Part shown: one piece after another, positions 8,181-17,105 of the stretch
How positions within the stretch are numbered: the first letter of the stretch is position 1
Layout: the number at the start of each line of letters is the position of its first letter
Assembly: GCF_017161325.1 (NCBI RefSeq)
Contig: NZ_CP045670.1
Coordinates: forward strand, 806,001-870,000
Direction of reading: 5' to 3'
Source of the DNA: Treponema pedis
GTDB lineage: Bacteria; Spirochaetota; Spirochaetia; Treponematales; Treponemataceae
Length of the DNA stretch: 64,000 nt
Program-made: the position numbers and the translations under genes
Notes under the pieces: model-generated
Told to the model about the DNA's origin: nothing
The model's input: only the letters and a program-made list of their open reading frames with translations
The model's database searches: none

Positions 8181-10328
8181 ATGCTTAAAACAAAAAATTC
8201 TGTAAAAGTATTGCCTGCTATACTGACTGCCGGCTTATCCGTTTTTTTAGGCTGTCAAACCGGTCAATCCAAATCGGTTCAACCTAAACAATCCGACTTT
8301 GAAGCCCCTCCAAAGGCTCAAATACACCCTGAGGAATTTACAAAATTCGGAAACAAGCGCGTCGATAATTATTATTGGCTTAAAGATAAAAATAATCCCG
8401 AAGTAATCGACTATCTTAAAGCCGAAAACGCCTATACCGATAGTGTGATGGCTTCTACAAAAGACTTGCAAAAAACGCTCTATGATGAAATGATTGCCCG
8501 AATCAAAGAAGATGACGAAAGTTATCCGGTATTTAGAAACGGCTATTATTACTACAGCCGTGTCGAAAAGGGAAAGCAGTACCGCGTGTATTGCCGAAAA
8601 AAGGACTCGCTTGAAGCGGAGGAAGAAATCTTTTTCGATGTAAATAAAATGGCGGAAGGAAAAAATGCCTTTATTTTTTCACGATATTCCGTCAGCCCCG
8701 ACAACACTAAGGCTATCTATTTTTACAACGAAACGGGTTCTTTTGCCGAATTCACGATGAAGATCCGCGACCTCACAACGGGAAAAGATTTACCGTTTAC
8801 CGTTGAAGGAGCCGCTTCCGCCGCATGGGCTGCCGACAATAAAACCGTTTTTTACAGCACCATTGACGATTCCCTGCGTTCTTCAAAAATATACCGCAAC
8901 ACGATAGAAGGCGGTAAGGCCGAATTTATCTATGAAGAAAAAGATGTACGCTTTTCAGCGTATGTCAGCGGTGAAAAAACGAGGCGCTTTATAAGCATTT
9001 ACAGCACAAGTTCCACCACTTCCGAAGAAAGACTCATTCCTGCCGATACACCGCGTGCGGCATTTACCGTTTTTAAACCGCGTGTACAGGATATAGACTA
9101 TTCGGTTATTCCGCATAAGGACTGCTTTTTTATTCAATATAAAGATAAAGAAAATTTAAATGGAAAATTGTACAAGGCTCCGCTTACGGGTTTTGAAAAT
9201 ACCGCAAATTGGCAGGAGATTGTACCGCATAATCCTGATGTCCGCATTGAAGGAATCGACATATTCAAAGATTTTCTTGTATTGGAGCTTAGAAAAAACG
9301 GGCTTATTGAAATTAAAATACTGTCTATAGCCGACGGAAGCGAAAAAAACATCGCTTTCCCTGAACCGGTATATACCGCCTCACTGTCCGGCAATCCCGA
9401 ATACGATGCGGAAACAATCCGCTATACGTACAGTTCTCTTAACCGTCCGCAAACCCTGTATGAATATACCATCGGAACGGGTAAAACGGAAAAATTAAAA
9501 GAACAGGAAATACCTTCAGGATTTAATCCCGACAACTATACCGTTGAGCGGCTGTGGGCACAAGCTCCCGACGGAGTAAAAGTGCCGATGGCGGTGGTAT
9601 ACAAAAAAGGCTTAAAGAAAAACGGTTCCGCTCCGGCTCTCCTGTATTCTTACGGCAGTTACGGAATAAGTTCCGATGTTTATTTTGATTCAACCGTTTA
9701 CAGCTTAATTGACAGGGGCTTTGTATATGCGGTAGCACAGATACGGGGCGGAAGCGACCTCGGGGAGCAATGGTACGAGGACGGAAAACTGTTAAAAAAG
9801 AAAAACACCTTTACCGATTTTATTGCATGCGCCGAACATTTAATTAACACAAAGTACACCGCTTCCGATAAATTGGCAATTATGGGCGGAAGTGCAGGCG
9901 GTTTATTGATGGGAGCAGTTACCAATATGCGTCCCGACCTTTTCCACACTGTTGTAGCGCAAGTTCCCTTTGTCGATGTGGTTACTACAATGCTTGACGA
10001 TACCTTACCGCTTACCACCGGCGAATACGAAGAATGGGGTAATCCGAATGAAGAAGAATACTACAAGTATATGCTCTCATACTCCCCGTATGATAATATC
10101 GAAGCAAAAAATTACCCGAATATATTGGTAACGGGTGGTATTAACGATTCTCAAGTTCTGTTCCACGAACCTGCAAAATATACGGCAAAGCTGCGCGAGC
10201 TTAAAACCGATAATAATATTCTGATTTTACACATGAATATGGAATCGGGACACGGCGGAGCTACAGGACGCTACAGCCGCTTTGCGGATATCGCATTCGA
10301 TTACGCATTTATATTGTCGATGCTGTAA
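8181..10328 (+). CDS. opdB: Oligopeptidase B-type serine peptidase (S9A), lipoprotein
   Basis: A 715-aa protein preceded by AAGGAG. The N-terminus has a hydrophobic stretch ending in FLGC (Cys25), a likely lipobox, so the enzyme is probably anchored to a membrane on the periplasmic side; most OpdB proteins are cytosolic. A beta-propeller region (about 80-430) is followed by the alpha/beta-hydrolase domain. The nucleophile is in MGGSAGGLLMG, the Asp lies in GGINDSQV, and the His is in MESGHGGATGRYSR. OpdB enzymes cleave short peptides after Arg or Lys. In oral treponemes such peptidases feed amino-acid fermentation. A strong terminator follows at 10377. Confidence 0.92.
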   Translation: MLKTKNSVKVLPAILTAGLSVFLGCQTGQSKSVQPKQSDFEAPPKAQIHPEEFTKFGNKRVDNYYWLKDKNNPEVIDYLKAENAYTDSVMASTKDLQKTLYDEMIARIKEDDESYPVFRNGYYYYSRVEKGKQYRVYCRKKDSLEAEEEIFFDVNKMAEGKNAFIFSRYSVSPDNTKAIYFYNETGSFAEFTMKIRDLTTGKDLPFTVEGAASAAWAADNKTVFYSTIDDSLRSSKIYRNTIEGGKAEFIYEEKDVRFSAYVSGEKTRRFISIYSTSSTTSEERLIPADTPRAAFTVFKPRVQDIDYSVIPHKDCFFIQYKDKENLNGKLYKAPLTGFENTANWQEIVPHNPDVRIEGIDIFKDFLVLELRKNGLIEIKILSIADGSEKNIAFPEPVYTASLSGNPEYDAETIRYTYSSLNRPQTLYEYTIGTGKTEKLKEQEIPSGFNPDNYTVERLWAQAPDGVKVPMAVVYKKGLKKNGSAPALLYSYGSYGISSDVYFDSTVYSLIDRGFVYAVAQIRGGSDLGEQWYEDGKLLKKKNTFTDFIACAEHLINTKYTASDKLAIMGGSAGGLLMGAVTNMRPDLFHTVVAQVPFVDVVTTMLDDTLPLTTGEYEEWGNPNEEEYYKYMLSYSPYDNIEAKNYPNILVTGGINDSQVLFHEPAKYTAKLRELKTDNNILILHMNMESGHGGATGRYSRFADIAFDYAFILSML

Positions 10329-10376
10329 TCCTAAAAAAGCCTGAACGGTTTTTTTAAGCTTTGCATATGACGGTTA

Positions 10377-10410
10377 GATAAAAAACGTACCATCGTGTAC
10401 GTTTTTTATC
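10377..10410 (+). terminator. Hairpin terminator between opdB and the ArsC/Spx-like gene
   Basis: A perfect 14-bp inverted repeat (10377-10390 with 10397-10410) with a 6-nt loop; the A6/T6 arms can serve both converging genes. Confidence 0.85.
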
Positions 10411-10492
10411 TACGAGTTTAGGCTATGTTGATAAGGCATCTTCTAAAAGCTGACTTGCATTTTTTAAAGAGGCCTTAAAACAATTCAGGTTA

Positions 10493-10855
10493 CTAACGCG
10501 AACCCTTTACTAAAGCCTCTTCCCACTCTTTTTCTTTAAAACCCGTTAAAATACAAGAATCCGAAATTATAAGAGGCCGTTTAACCAACATACCGTCCGA
10601 AGCAAGTAAAGTATATTGTTCTTCCTCGCTTAAAGCGGGAAGCTTATCTTTTAAATTTAAATTTTTATAAACCAGCCCGCTTGTATTAAAAAACTTTTTA
10701 AGCGGCATACCGCTTCTTTTATGCCATTCCTTTAATTCTTTAGCGGAAGGATTTTTTTCTTTTATGTGCCGCTCGGTATAAGTAAGCAAATGTTCATCAA
10801 GCCATTTTTTTGCCTTTGCACAAGTAGAACATTTAGGATAATGTAAAAAAAGCAT
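10493..10855 (-). CDS. ArsC/Spx family thioredoxin-fold protein (YffB-like)
   Basis: A 120-aa protein starting with MLFLHYPKCSTCAKAKKWL, a glutaredoxin-like CxxC (Cys9, Cys12) at the N-terminus. The ERHIKEKNPSAKEL segment and the KRPLI motif around residue 93 typify the ArsC/YffB/Spx superfamily. Members are either glutathione- or thioredoxin-dependent reductases or, for Spx, RNA-polymerase-binding regulators. There is no arsenic-resistance context. AAGGAGAAA precedes the ATG. It is the last gene of the minus-strand run rdgB - membrane protein - miaA. Confidence 0.88.
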   Translation of the reverse strand: MLFLHYPKCSTCAKAKKWLDEHLLTYTERHIKEKNPSAKELKEWHKRSGMPLKKFFNTSGLVYKNLNLKDKLPALSEEEQYTLLASDGMLVKRPLIISDSCILTGFKEKEWEEALVKGSR

Positions 10856-10927
10856 AGAATAATTTCTCCTTAAGTTTAAATATTATATTGAAATATATGC
10901 ATAAAGTGCAAAAAAGTTAAGAGTTAA

Positions 10928-11827
10928 CTATGAACAAATAATCCAATTTATGTTTACACGATTTTTTTCCATACGTCTAAACCAAGTTTCCTGCCGTTTT
11001 GCAAATTTACAAATAGCCCTATAAAGCTCTTCTATATATTCTTCTTTAGATTTTATCTTACCTTGTAAATACATTGCGGTAAATTTATATTCCAAACCTA
11101 AACTTTCAAGTCTTTCCCAAGAAACACCGTTTTTATTTAAATTTTCCGTTTCTTCAATCATACCCGCTTTTATGCGCTGCACAAGTCTTGCATATATACG
11201 CGAACGCAAAACCCCTCGCGGAAAACTCAAACCTATTATAAAAGGCTTAATATGGGGCCGTTTTGATACAAGAAGTTGTGCCGCGGCAGGATTGTTTTTA
11301 TTGTATTCGGCAATTTCTATTGCACGAACCAACCTTTCCCGTTGCTCAAAATCGGTCTTGTTATGAATTTCGGGTTTTAATTCCAAAAGAATATTTTGAA
11401 GTTCTTCTAAAGTTTTATCTTCCAAGCCTATACGCAGTTCTCTATTTTCGGGAACCGGAACCAAATTGTATTCTCTAATTAAAGCATCAAGGTAAAGCCC
11501 CGTTCCGCCTGTAAAAATCGGAAGATTATCTTTTCCGCTTACTTCGGCAAAAGCCGCATAAGCGTCATTTTGAAAATCGAAAACATTATATTCTTTTTCT
11601 AAAGAACAAATATCTATCAAATGGTAGGGGACATTCCCGTACTCGAATAAATCCTTTCCGGTGCCTAAATCCAATCCTTTATAAACCTGACGGGAATCGA
11701 CGGAAATAATTTCACCTGAATATTCTTTTGCAAGGTTTACGGCATAAGCGGTTTTACCCGTTGCCGTAGCTCCCAGAACAACGACCGCATTAAACCCGTC
11801 TTTTTTATAGTCTTGAGGAAACAGCAT
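10928..11827 (-). CDS. miaA: tRNA dimethylallyltransferase
   Basis: A 299-aa protein with the P-loop GATATGKTAYA (about 19-29), DSRQVYKGLDLGTGK (about 43-57) and the HLIDI and FTGGTGLYLDAL motifs that define MiaA. The enzyme transfers dimethylallyl to A37 of tRNAs reading codons that begin with U, using DMAPP. The ATG lies inside the end of the upstream membrane-protein gene (23-nt overlap), so the two are probably translationally coupled. The length is typical. Confidence 0.96.
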   Translation of the reverse strand: MLFPQDYKKDGFNAVVVLGATATGKTAYAVNLAKEYSGEIISVDSRQVYKGLDLGTGKDLFEYGNVPYHLIDICSLEKEYNVFDFQNDAYAAFAEVSGKDNLPIFTGGTGLYLDALIREYNLVPVPENRELRIGLEDKTLEELQNILLELKPEIHNKTDFEQRERLVRAIEIAEYNKNNPAAAQLLVSKRPHIKPFIIGLSFPRGVLRSRIYARLVQRIKAGMIEETENLNKNGVSWERLESLGLEYKFTAMYLQGKIKSKEEYIEELYRAICKFAKRQETWFRRMEKNRVNINWIICS

Positions 11828-12434
11828 GTAAGATAGCGCCTGTTAAAAATATCCCTATCGAAATGGAAAGATATACCGCCGCCGAACCCGAAAAATACCA
11901 AAGAGCCAAGGCGCAGCTCCCTAAAAACGAAACGATTAAAAAAACGGCAAAGGCTATAAGATAAATTAAAAAATCAAAAGAAATGGTAAGATTGGCTATT
12001 AAAATATTAAATACAAAGTCGAAAATAAGAATTGCACCTATAACTATCGAAATAAACAATAAAAGTTCGGAAATATTCGGAATGTTTATATTTTTATAAA
12101 ACGCATAGCCGGCAACGGAAGAAAAAATTCCGAAAAGAGCGGAAAAACTCGTATCCAGAGCTTCGCCTGAAATAGAAAAAGAAATTAAAAAGAAAACGGC
12201 AAGTCCGAAAATACCGTTAAGGAAAAAGTATTGTAAAAAGAATCGAAATATATGAACCGTAAAAGAAGAAGAAACGGATAAGCCGGAAATACCGAAAAAT
12301 GAAATAATCAAGAGGGAAACAAGCCCGGAGCATAAACCGATAATAAAGGCGGAAAAAGTTCCTGAAGTATCTTTAGAAAAAACGGAATAAAGTAAAAATG
12401 CCAAAGGCAAGATAAAAATCAATAGAAAATTCAT
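11805..12434 (-). CDS. Hypothetical integral membrane protein, about 6 TM helices
   Basis: A roughly 209-aa, very hydrophobic protein rich in Phe, Ile, Leu and Ser, with about six predicted membrane spans and no charged motifs. I do not recognise a family. The ATG at 12434 is preferred. An in-frame TTG at 12470 lies within a -35 box, and TTGAAA-N17-TAAAAT ends 7 nt before the ATG with no Shine-Dalgarno, so the mRNA is likely leaderless. The 3' end overlaps miaA by 23 nt. Confidence 0.8.
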   Translation of the reverse strand: MNFLLIFILPLAFLLYSVFSKDTSGTFSAFIIGLCSGLVSLLIISFFGISGLSVSSSFTVHIFRFFLQYFFLNGIFGLAVFFLISFSISGEALDTSFSALFGIFSSVAGYAFYKNINIPNISELLLFISIVIGAILIFDFVFNILIANLTISFDFLIYLIAFAVFLIVSFLGSCALALWYFSGSAAVYLSISIGIFLTGAILHAVSSRL

Positions 12435-12441
12435 AATGTTT

Positions 12442-12470
12442 ATTTTACTATAAATATTTGAACTTTTCAA
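12442..12470 (-). promoter_or_regulatory. Sigma-70 promoter, leaderless start for the membrane protein / miaA operon
   Basis: TTGAAA (12465-12470), a 17-bp spacer and TAAAAT (12442-12447) on the minus strand; ATG begins 7 nt after the -10 box. Confidence 0.75.
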
Positions 12471-12497
12471 CGGGGAAGAAACGGGAGAAGCTCTTCA

Positions 12498-13094
12498 TCA
12501 AAAACCGATATCTAAGTCTTTAATCAAATTTGAAATTTGCCTCATCGCACGCCCCCTGTGCGAAACCGCATTTTTTTCCTGCGGAGTAAGCTCGGCAAAG
12601 GTTTTTTCAAATTGTTTTACAAAAAAAATAGGGTCGTAACCGAAGCCTCCCTTACCGCATGGACTTTGAGTAATGGAACCTTCGCAAATTTCCTGTACGG
12701 AATAAAATCTGTTCTCATTTAATAAAAAAACCATACAACAGGCAAAGTGAGCCTTACGGTTTTTTACGTCTTTTAATTCGGACAAAACTTTATCTATTGC
12801 GGAGGCGGCGGAGACATGCTCTCCGTTTACGGCCCCGTACCTTGCAGACCGTATACCCGGCTCTCCGTTTAAAAAATCTATACACAAACCGGAATCATCG
12901 GCAAGAACCGGAGCTTTTACAATCTTATAAAGAGCTTGAGCCTTTATCATAGCGTTTTCAAAAAATGTATCGCCCGTTTCTTCCGGATTAAAATTAAGAT
13001 TTTCGTCTTTCGGTAAAATTACCTTACAATCCGGCAATAACTCGGAAACTTCCTTTCGCTTATGATTACTGCCCGATGCCAAATAAATTTTCAT
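12498..13094 (-). CDS. rdgB: Non-canonical purine NTP pyrophosphatase (Ham1/RdgB)
   Basis: From ATG 13094 the protein is about 198 aa and opens with MKIYLASGSNHKRKEV, the canonical RdgB start that binds the triphosphate. DDSGLCIDFLNGEPGIRSARY (catalytic Asp region), GGFGYDPIF and the C-terminal AVSHRGRAM complete the family signature. It hydrolyses dITP/XTP to monophosphates, keeping deaminated purines out of DNA and RNA. A longer frame would begin at a TTG at 13130, but that codon lies in the -35 box; TATACT ends 7 nt before ATG 13094. Confidence 0.96.
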   Translation of the reverse strand: MKIYLASGSNHKRKEVSELLPDCKVILPKDENLNFNPEETGDTFFENAMIKAQALYKIVKAPVLADDSGLCIDFLNGEPGIRSARYGAVNGEHVSAASAIDKVLSELKDVKNRKAHFACCMVFLLNENRFYSVQEICEGSITQSPCGKGGFGYDPIFFVKQFEKTFAELTPQEKNAVSHRGRAMRQISNLIKDLDIGF

Positions 13095-13101
13095 ACTCCG
13101 A

Positions 13102-13130
13102 AGTATACGTTTTTTTGCGGATAAAGACAA
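13102..13130 (-). promoter_or_regulatory. Sigma-70 promoter of rdgB, leaderless arrangement
   Basis: TTGTCT (13125-13130), a 17-bp spacer and TATACT (13102-13107) on the minus strand, with the ATG 7 nt downstream. Confidence 0.8.
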
Positions 13131-13140
13131 TGAGGGAAGA

Positions 13141-14205
13141 CTAAAACGGCAATCGGCAGTTATAAATTATATCTTCCGGCACTTCTTGAAAATACTCCTC
13201 CAATTTTTGCCGCATACTTTCAAGGTTTTTACAATTTAAAATTTTACTTTTTATGTGATGAGCAAATTTAAAATTATCGCAAAAATAAGCAAAAAACCTT
13301 TGCGCTCTGGTTAAATAAAATTCTTCAGGCTGTTCTTCTTTTAGAAGTTGTAAAAAACGGCAAGCGGTTTTAAACAAATCTATTCCGTTTTCCCTCATAT
13401 TATTTTCCGCCCCGGAAATTAAAGTTTCTTTTATCTCCGAAAAAATCCACGGTTTTTGTACCGCAGCCCGGCCTATCATCCAGCCCGAACATTTATATAT
13501 GGAAGAATATTCCGAAAATTTATTTAAAGAATCTATATCGCCGTTTGCATAGACGGGAATGCTTAAATCTTCCGCCAAACGGGCCGTATACCGATGTTTA
13601 CACGGACGGGAATATTTTTGCCTGCGTGTACGCGGGTGCAGGGTAATCAATTCCGCGCCTTCTGAAACAAGCATTTTACAAAATTTAAGTAATGCGGCAT
13701 AATCTTCCGTTTCTCCCAATCTCAATTTTACACTCAAACGGATACGGGAGCTTTTAAAACCTTCTAAAGCCGATTTTTCTTTTACGCTATGAGAATCGTT
13801 TAAAGGCATTCCTCCGTTTTCCCATTTTAAAACGGCTTCTTTTACCTTACGCACAAACTCGGCAGTTTCCGAATAAGGTTTTTGTACCCATGCAAAGCCC
13901 GCTCCCGTATTTACAATTTGCGGCGCGCAGCAACCCATATTTAAATCAATACCGAACCCGCCGTTTTTAAGCAAAATGGGCACCGCTTTTGCGGCGGATT
14001 CCGCTTCCGGACTTGTAACTTGCCACACAAGTTTTTCGGGAGAAGGATTACAGCGAAAATACCATTTTTCAAAGCCTCCGCCGGATATTGCCGAAGGAGC
14101 GTGAATCATCTCGGAAAAATATTCGTCGGGCTCACCGAACTCCGCAATAAGCCTTCTTAAACCGGAATGACTTATTGCCGCCATCGGCGCTAAAATTAAT
14201 TTCAT
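13141..14205 (-). CDS. dus: tRNA-dihydrouridine synthase
   Basis: A roughly 354-aa TIM-barrel flavoenzyme. MKLILAPMAAISHSGLRRL is the FMN-binding N-terminus, IDLNMGCCAPQIV holds the conserved NxGCP-like loop (here GCCAP), LSVKLRLG and the ELITLHPRTRRQKYS strand follow, and VYANGDIDS and GWMIGRAAVQKPW close the phosphate site. Dus enzymes reduce uridines in the tRNA D-loop. Start ATG 14205 fits a leaderless promoter; an in-frame TTG at 14241 belongs to the -35 box. Family is certain; the A/B/C subclass was not determined. Confidence 0.93.
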   Translation of the reverse strand: MKLILAPMAAISHSGLRRLIAEFGEPDEYFSEMIHAPSAISGGGFEKWYFRCNPSPEKLVWQVTSPEAESAAKAVPILLKNGGFGIDLNMGCCAPQIVNTGAGFAWVQKPYSETAEFVRKVKEAVLKWENGGMPLNDSHSVKEKSALEGFKSSRIRLSVKLRLGETEDYAALLKFCKMLVSEGAELITLHPRTRRQKYSRPCKHRYTARLAEDLSIPVYANGDIDSLNKFSEYSSIYKCSGWMIGRAAVQKPWIFSEIKETLISGAENNMRENGIDLFKTACRFLQLLKEEQPEEFYLTRAQRFFAYFCDNFKFAHHIKSKILNCKNLESMRQKLEEYFQEVPEDIIYNCRLPF

Positions 14206-14213
14206 AAACTGAA

Positions 14214-14241
14214 AGTATACGCAAAGGCAAAATTTTGTCAA
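14214..14241 (-). promoter_or_regulatory. Consensus promoter of dus, leaderless arrangement
   Basis: A perfect TTGACA (14236-14241), a 16-bp spacer and TATACT (14214-14219) on the minus strand; 8 nt separate the -10 box from the ATG. Confidence 0.85.
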
Positions 14242-14284
14242 TGTATTTTTTATAGATTCAATTTATATAAATTTACTGCAAGCA

Positions 14285-14313
14285 TTGCAAATTATTCAAA
14301 AGAATGATATATT
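14285..14313 (+). promoter_or_regulatory. Sigma-70 promoter of the AGCS symporter gene
   Basis: TTGCAA (14285-14290), a 17-bp spacer and TATATT (14308-14313), followed by AAGGAGG just before the ATG at 14340. Confidence 0.7.
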
Positions 14314-14339
14314 AAAAAAAGACCATAAGGAGGTTTAGA

Positions 14340-15728
14340 ATGAATACTTTAATTAAAGTGTTAAGCAGTTTTGCAGATTGGCTTTGGGGACCGCCCCTGC
14401 TGATTCTACTTGTAGGAGGGGGTCTTATCATTACCGTAAGACTCGGATTTTTCCAATTTAAATATTTCGGTTTTATTATGAAGCAAACCTTCGGTAAAAT
14501 GTTCGGAAAAGGCGAAGGTGAAGGAACGGTTTCTCCGTTTCAGGCGGCAACCGCAGCGCTTGCATCTTCTATAGGAGCTGCAAATATCGTTGTAGTACCG
14601 ACAATTATTTTTGCCGCAGGCCCCGGAGCCGTATTTTGGATGTGGATAACCGCCCTTTTAGGACAAGCTACAAAATTTGCAGAAATTGTACTTGGTATAA
14701 AATACCGTGAACAAAATTCTTTAGGAGAATATGTAGGAGGCCCCGCATATTATTTAAAAAAAGGAATCGGAGGCAATATCGGTAAAATTTTAGGCTTTTG
14801 CGTTTCCTTCTTTTTTATGCTTGAAATTTTACCTTCAATTACATTACAAACCCTTTCTGCCGTAGGCCCTATAGAAAAATTGGGCGAAGCGGTTTTTCAT
14901 GCAGACCCTGCCGTTATGCGCTATATAGCTATAGGCCTTATTTTTATTCTTGTAGCCCTTGTCGTATACGGAGGTATTAAACGAATCGCAAAAGTTACGG
15001 AATATCTTGTTCCGTTTATGGCTCTATTATATACCGTGTGTTCTATAATAATTATTTTAATAAATATTAAGCAAATCCCCGCAGCTTTCCAAATGATTTT
15101 TGTCGGAGCTTTTAACCCCTCCGCAATTGCAGGAGGCACCATAGGCGGCGGAATATTATTGGCAATACAAAAAGGGGTTGCCCGCGGAGTATATTCAAAC
15201 GAAGCCGGTATGGGCTCGGCCCCTTATGCACACTCAACGGCAATAACCGACCATCCTTCGCGTCAGGGAATGTGGGGTATTTTTGAAGTAACCGTTGACA
15301 CCTTACTTGTATGTACTATGTCGGCTTTAGTAGTATTAACAACCGGTATATGGAAACAAAATGAATTTGCAAGTATTGCCGTAGAAAGAGCTTTTAATCT
15401 TTCTTTCGGTTCTATAGGCTCGGTTATTATTTCAATTTCCTTATTTTTGTTTGTTCTATCTACGATTTTGGTAATCGTATATTACTGTGAAAAATGTGCG
15501 GAATATTGTTTCGGCACAACAGTAGGAAAAATCGTACGCTTACTTGCAGCCTTAATGGTTGTCGTTGCCGCCTTTGTTAAATTTGAACATGCAGGCTTTG
15601 TTCTTGATATAACCCTTGCTCTCGTAGTTATACCCAATATGATAGGAATAATTTGGTTAAGCAAAGAGGTTAAAGAACTTTCCGAAGAGTTTTTTAAAAA
15701 CAAAAAATATAATCCTAAGGCAAAATAA
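14340..15728 (+). CDS. Sodium/alanine (or glycine) symporter, AGCS family
   Basis: A 462-aa integral membrane protein with about ten to eleven hydrophobic helices. The family hallmarks are present: FQAATAALASSIGAANIV near residue 60 (the A-x-G-NI region for substrate and Na+), GGPAYYLKKGIG near 130, and GVARGVYSNEAGMGSAPYAH near 280, the AGCS signature. It imports alanine or glycine with sodium, consistent with an amino-acid-fermenting treponeme. An excellent AAGGAGG ribosome site lies before the ATG. It is monocistronic, with its own promoter and a strong terminator. Confidence 0.94.
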   Translation: MNTLIKVLSSFADWLWGPPLLILLVGGGLIITVRLGFFQFKYFGFIMKQTFGKMFGKGEGEGTVSPFQAATAALASSIGAANIVVVPTIIFAAGPGAVFWMWITALLGQATKFAEIVLGIKYREQNSLGEYVGGPAYYLKKGIGGNIGKILGFCVSFFFMLEILPSITLQTLSAVGPIEKLGEAVFHADPAVMRYIAIGLIFILVALVVYGGIKRIAKVTEYLVPFMALLYTVCSIIIILINIKQIPAAFQMIFVGAFNPSAIAGGTIGGGILLAIQKGVARGVYSNEAGMGSAPYAHSTAITDHPSRQGMWGIFEVTVDTLLVCTMSALVVLTTGIWKQNEFASIAVERAFNLSFGSIGSVIISISLFLFVLSTILVIVYYCEKCAEYCFGTTVGKIVRLLAALMVVVAAFVKFEHAGFVLDITLALVVIPNMIGIIWLSKEVKELSEEFFKNKKYNPKAK

Positions 15729-15738
15729 ACACATATAG

Positions 15739-15780
15739 ACATATTCTCCTTAATAGTTATTAAGGAGAATATGTTAAAAA
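15739..15780 (+). terminator. Terminator of the AGCS symporter gene
   Basis: A 16-17 bp near-perfect inverted repeat (15739-15755 with 15758-15774) followed by an A-rich tract; the T-rich sequence on the other strand also allows use by the convergent acylphosphatase operon. Confidence 0.8.
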
Positions 15781-15821
15781 AATATCATCTTTATTTTTAA
15801 CTTAACTAAAACAAATATCTT

Positions 15822-16160
15822 TTATCTGACCGAAAAATTCTTAAAACCCTGAACCCTTATCTCTTCGGAAGTAAGAGTTTCCACTTTTGCACGCGGATGA
15901 TTATGTTTCAGCTCATACATAAATTCACCTAAAACCTGCGTCCCGGCCTCGGCAAAAATTTCTACCGAATAATCGGGACAATTACGTACCCAGCCCGTAA
16001 CACAGAGTCTGTTTGCAAGCGTTACCGTCCAATACCTGAAACCGACCCCTTGCACACGCCCCTTTACAATAATACGGAACGCCCTCACCTCTTTTTTTAA
16101 AGAAGATACCGGCTTTTCTTCCTCGCCGGTTGAATATACGGCTCTACCGTTGTTTGTCAT
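15822..16160 (-). CDS. acyP: Acylphosphatase
   Basis: A 112-aa protein whose last ~90 residues are a complete acylphosphatase domain. KGRVQGVGFRYW carries the phosphate-binding loop and catalytic Arg, and VTGWVRNCPD carries the catalytic Asn. A basic 24-residue N-terminal extension precedes it, beyond the usual ~90-aa length. It hydrolyses the carboxyl-phosphate bond of acyl phosphates in the cytosol. AAGGAGGG lies before the ATG. It follows the PHP-domain phosphatase by 21 bp on the same strand and is probably co-transcribed. Confidence 0.92.
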   Translation of the reverse strand: MTNNGRAVYSTGEEEKPVSSLKKEVRAFRIIVKGRVQGVGFRYWTVTLANRLCVTGWVRNCPDYSVEIFAEAGTQVLGEFMYELKHNHPRAKVETLTSEEIRVQGFKNFSVR

Positions 16161-16181
16161 TTTAAACCCTCCTTATAAATT

Positions 16182-16979
16182 TTAATTTAACCCGATTGCC
16201 GACGCCGTATCCTCAGGAACTATACCTAAGGTTTCCGCAAAATTATACGCCCTTAAATATCCCGAAATAGTATGCTCAGGATAGTGTGCGTCCGAATTAC
16301 AGATAATTTTTGCCCCCATATCTCTCGCCGCTTCCCAAAATTCGACAACCGGGTAAACATATTCACATTTTCCGTTGCGGTTAACCGTTCTTTTAAAAGT
16401 ACCGTACCCGTTAATTTCTATAGGCATATTAAATTCAATTGAGGCCTGAATTAAAGCTTTTGAACAGGCACGGTAATCCGAATCAATGTTTTCCACATTG
16501 GATAAAAATAAATCCGGATGAGCTAAAAAGCTGTAAATTCCCGTAGACATTCCTGTAATTGTAAAATCGATATATCCGAATATATCTTTTTTATTTGTAA
16601 TGTAAGGAATATACTCAAGAGAACCGTTTAAATCATACCAATGAGAACCTAGAACCAAAAAATCGCTTTTCAATTCATCTTTTAAATAATCCTTATACCA
16701 GCTTTTAAAACGGGGAAGCCACTCACATTCAAAGCCGAAATACACAGGAAATTCCGCCTCCGCTGCAGCCTCCTCAACAAGGCTCTTATACAAATCAACT
16801 TCACTCCCGTGCATTCTGCAATAACTCCAAGAAGAATCGGGATACGGACAATGGTCGGAAAATCCTAAAGCCGAACATGAAAATTTAGAAGCTTCTTTTA
16901 CATAATCAATAGGACGCCCTTCGGCATGCTTACATAAATAAGTATGGGTATGAAAATTGCTGATTTTTTTATTATTCAT
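16182..16979 (-). CDS. PHP-domain phosphoesterase, histidinol-phosphatase (HisK-type) family
   Basis: A 265-aa protein. NFHTHTYLCKHA (about 8-19) is the first metal-binding motif of PHP domains; GFSDHCPYP, FGFECEW, GSHW, LAHPDLF and NSDAHYP follow in the expected order and supply the remaining His/Asp/Glu ligands. HisK-type enzymes remove phosphate from histidinol phosphate, but no histidine-biosynthesis genes are nearby, so the true substrate may be another phosphate ester. A CGGAGAA ribosome site precedes the ATG. Confidence 0.9.
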   Translation of the reverse strand: MNNKKISNFHTHTYLCKHAEGRPIDYVKEASKFSCSALGFSDHCPYPDSSWSYCRMHGSEVDLYKSLVEEAAAEAEFPVYFGFECEWLPRFKSWYKDYLKDELKSDFLVLGSHWYDLNGSLEYIPYITNKKDIFGYIDFTITGMSTGIYSFLAHPDLFLSNVENIDSDYRACSKALIQASIEFNMPIEINGYGTFKRTVNRNGKCEYVYPVVEFWEAARDMGAKIICNSDAHYPEHTISGYLRAYNFAETLGIVPEDTASAIGLN

Positions 16980-17105
16980 AAAATTCTCCGAAGCGGCAGT
17001 TATTGTAATAAGGCTATAGCCTGCTCTTATTTTCTTAAAATTTTAGCTCATTTTGCAAATAAAACTAAAGAGTTTTTAAAATTTATACAACCGTATTTTG
17101 TAAAG

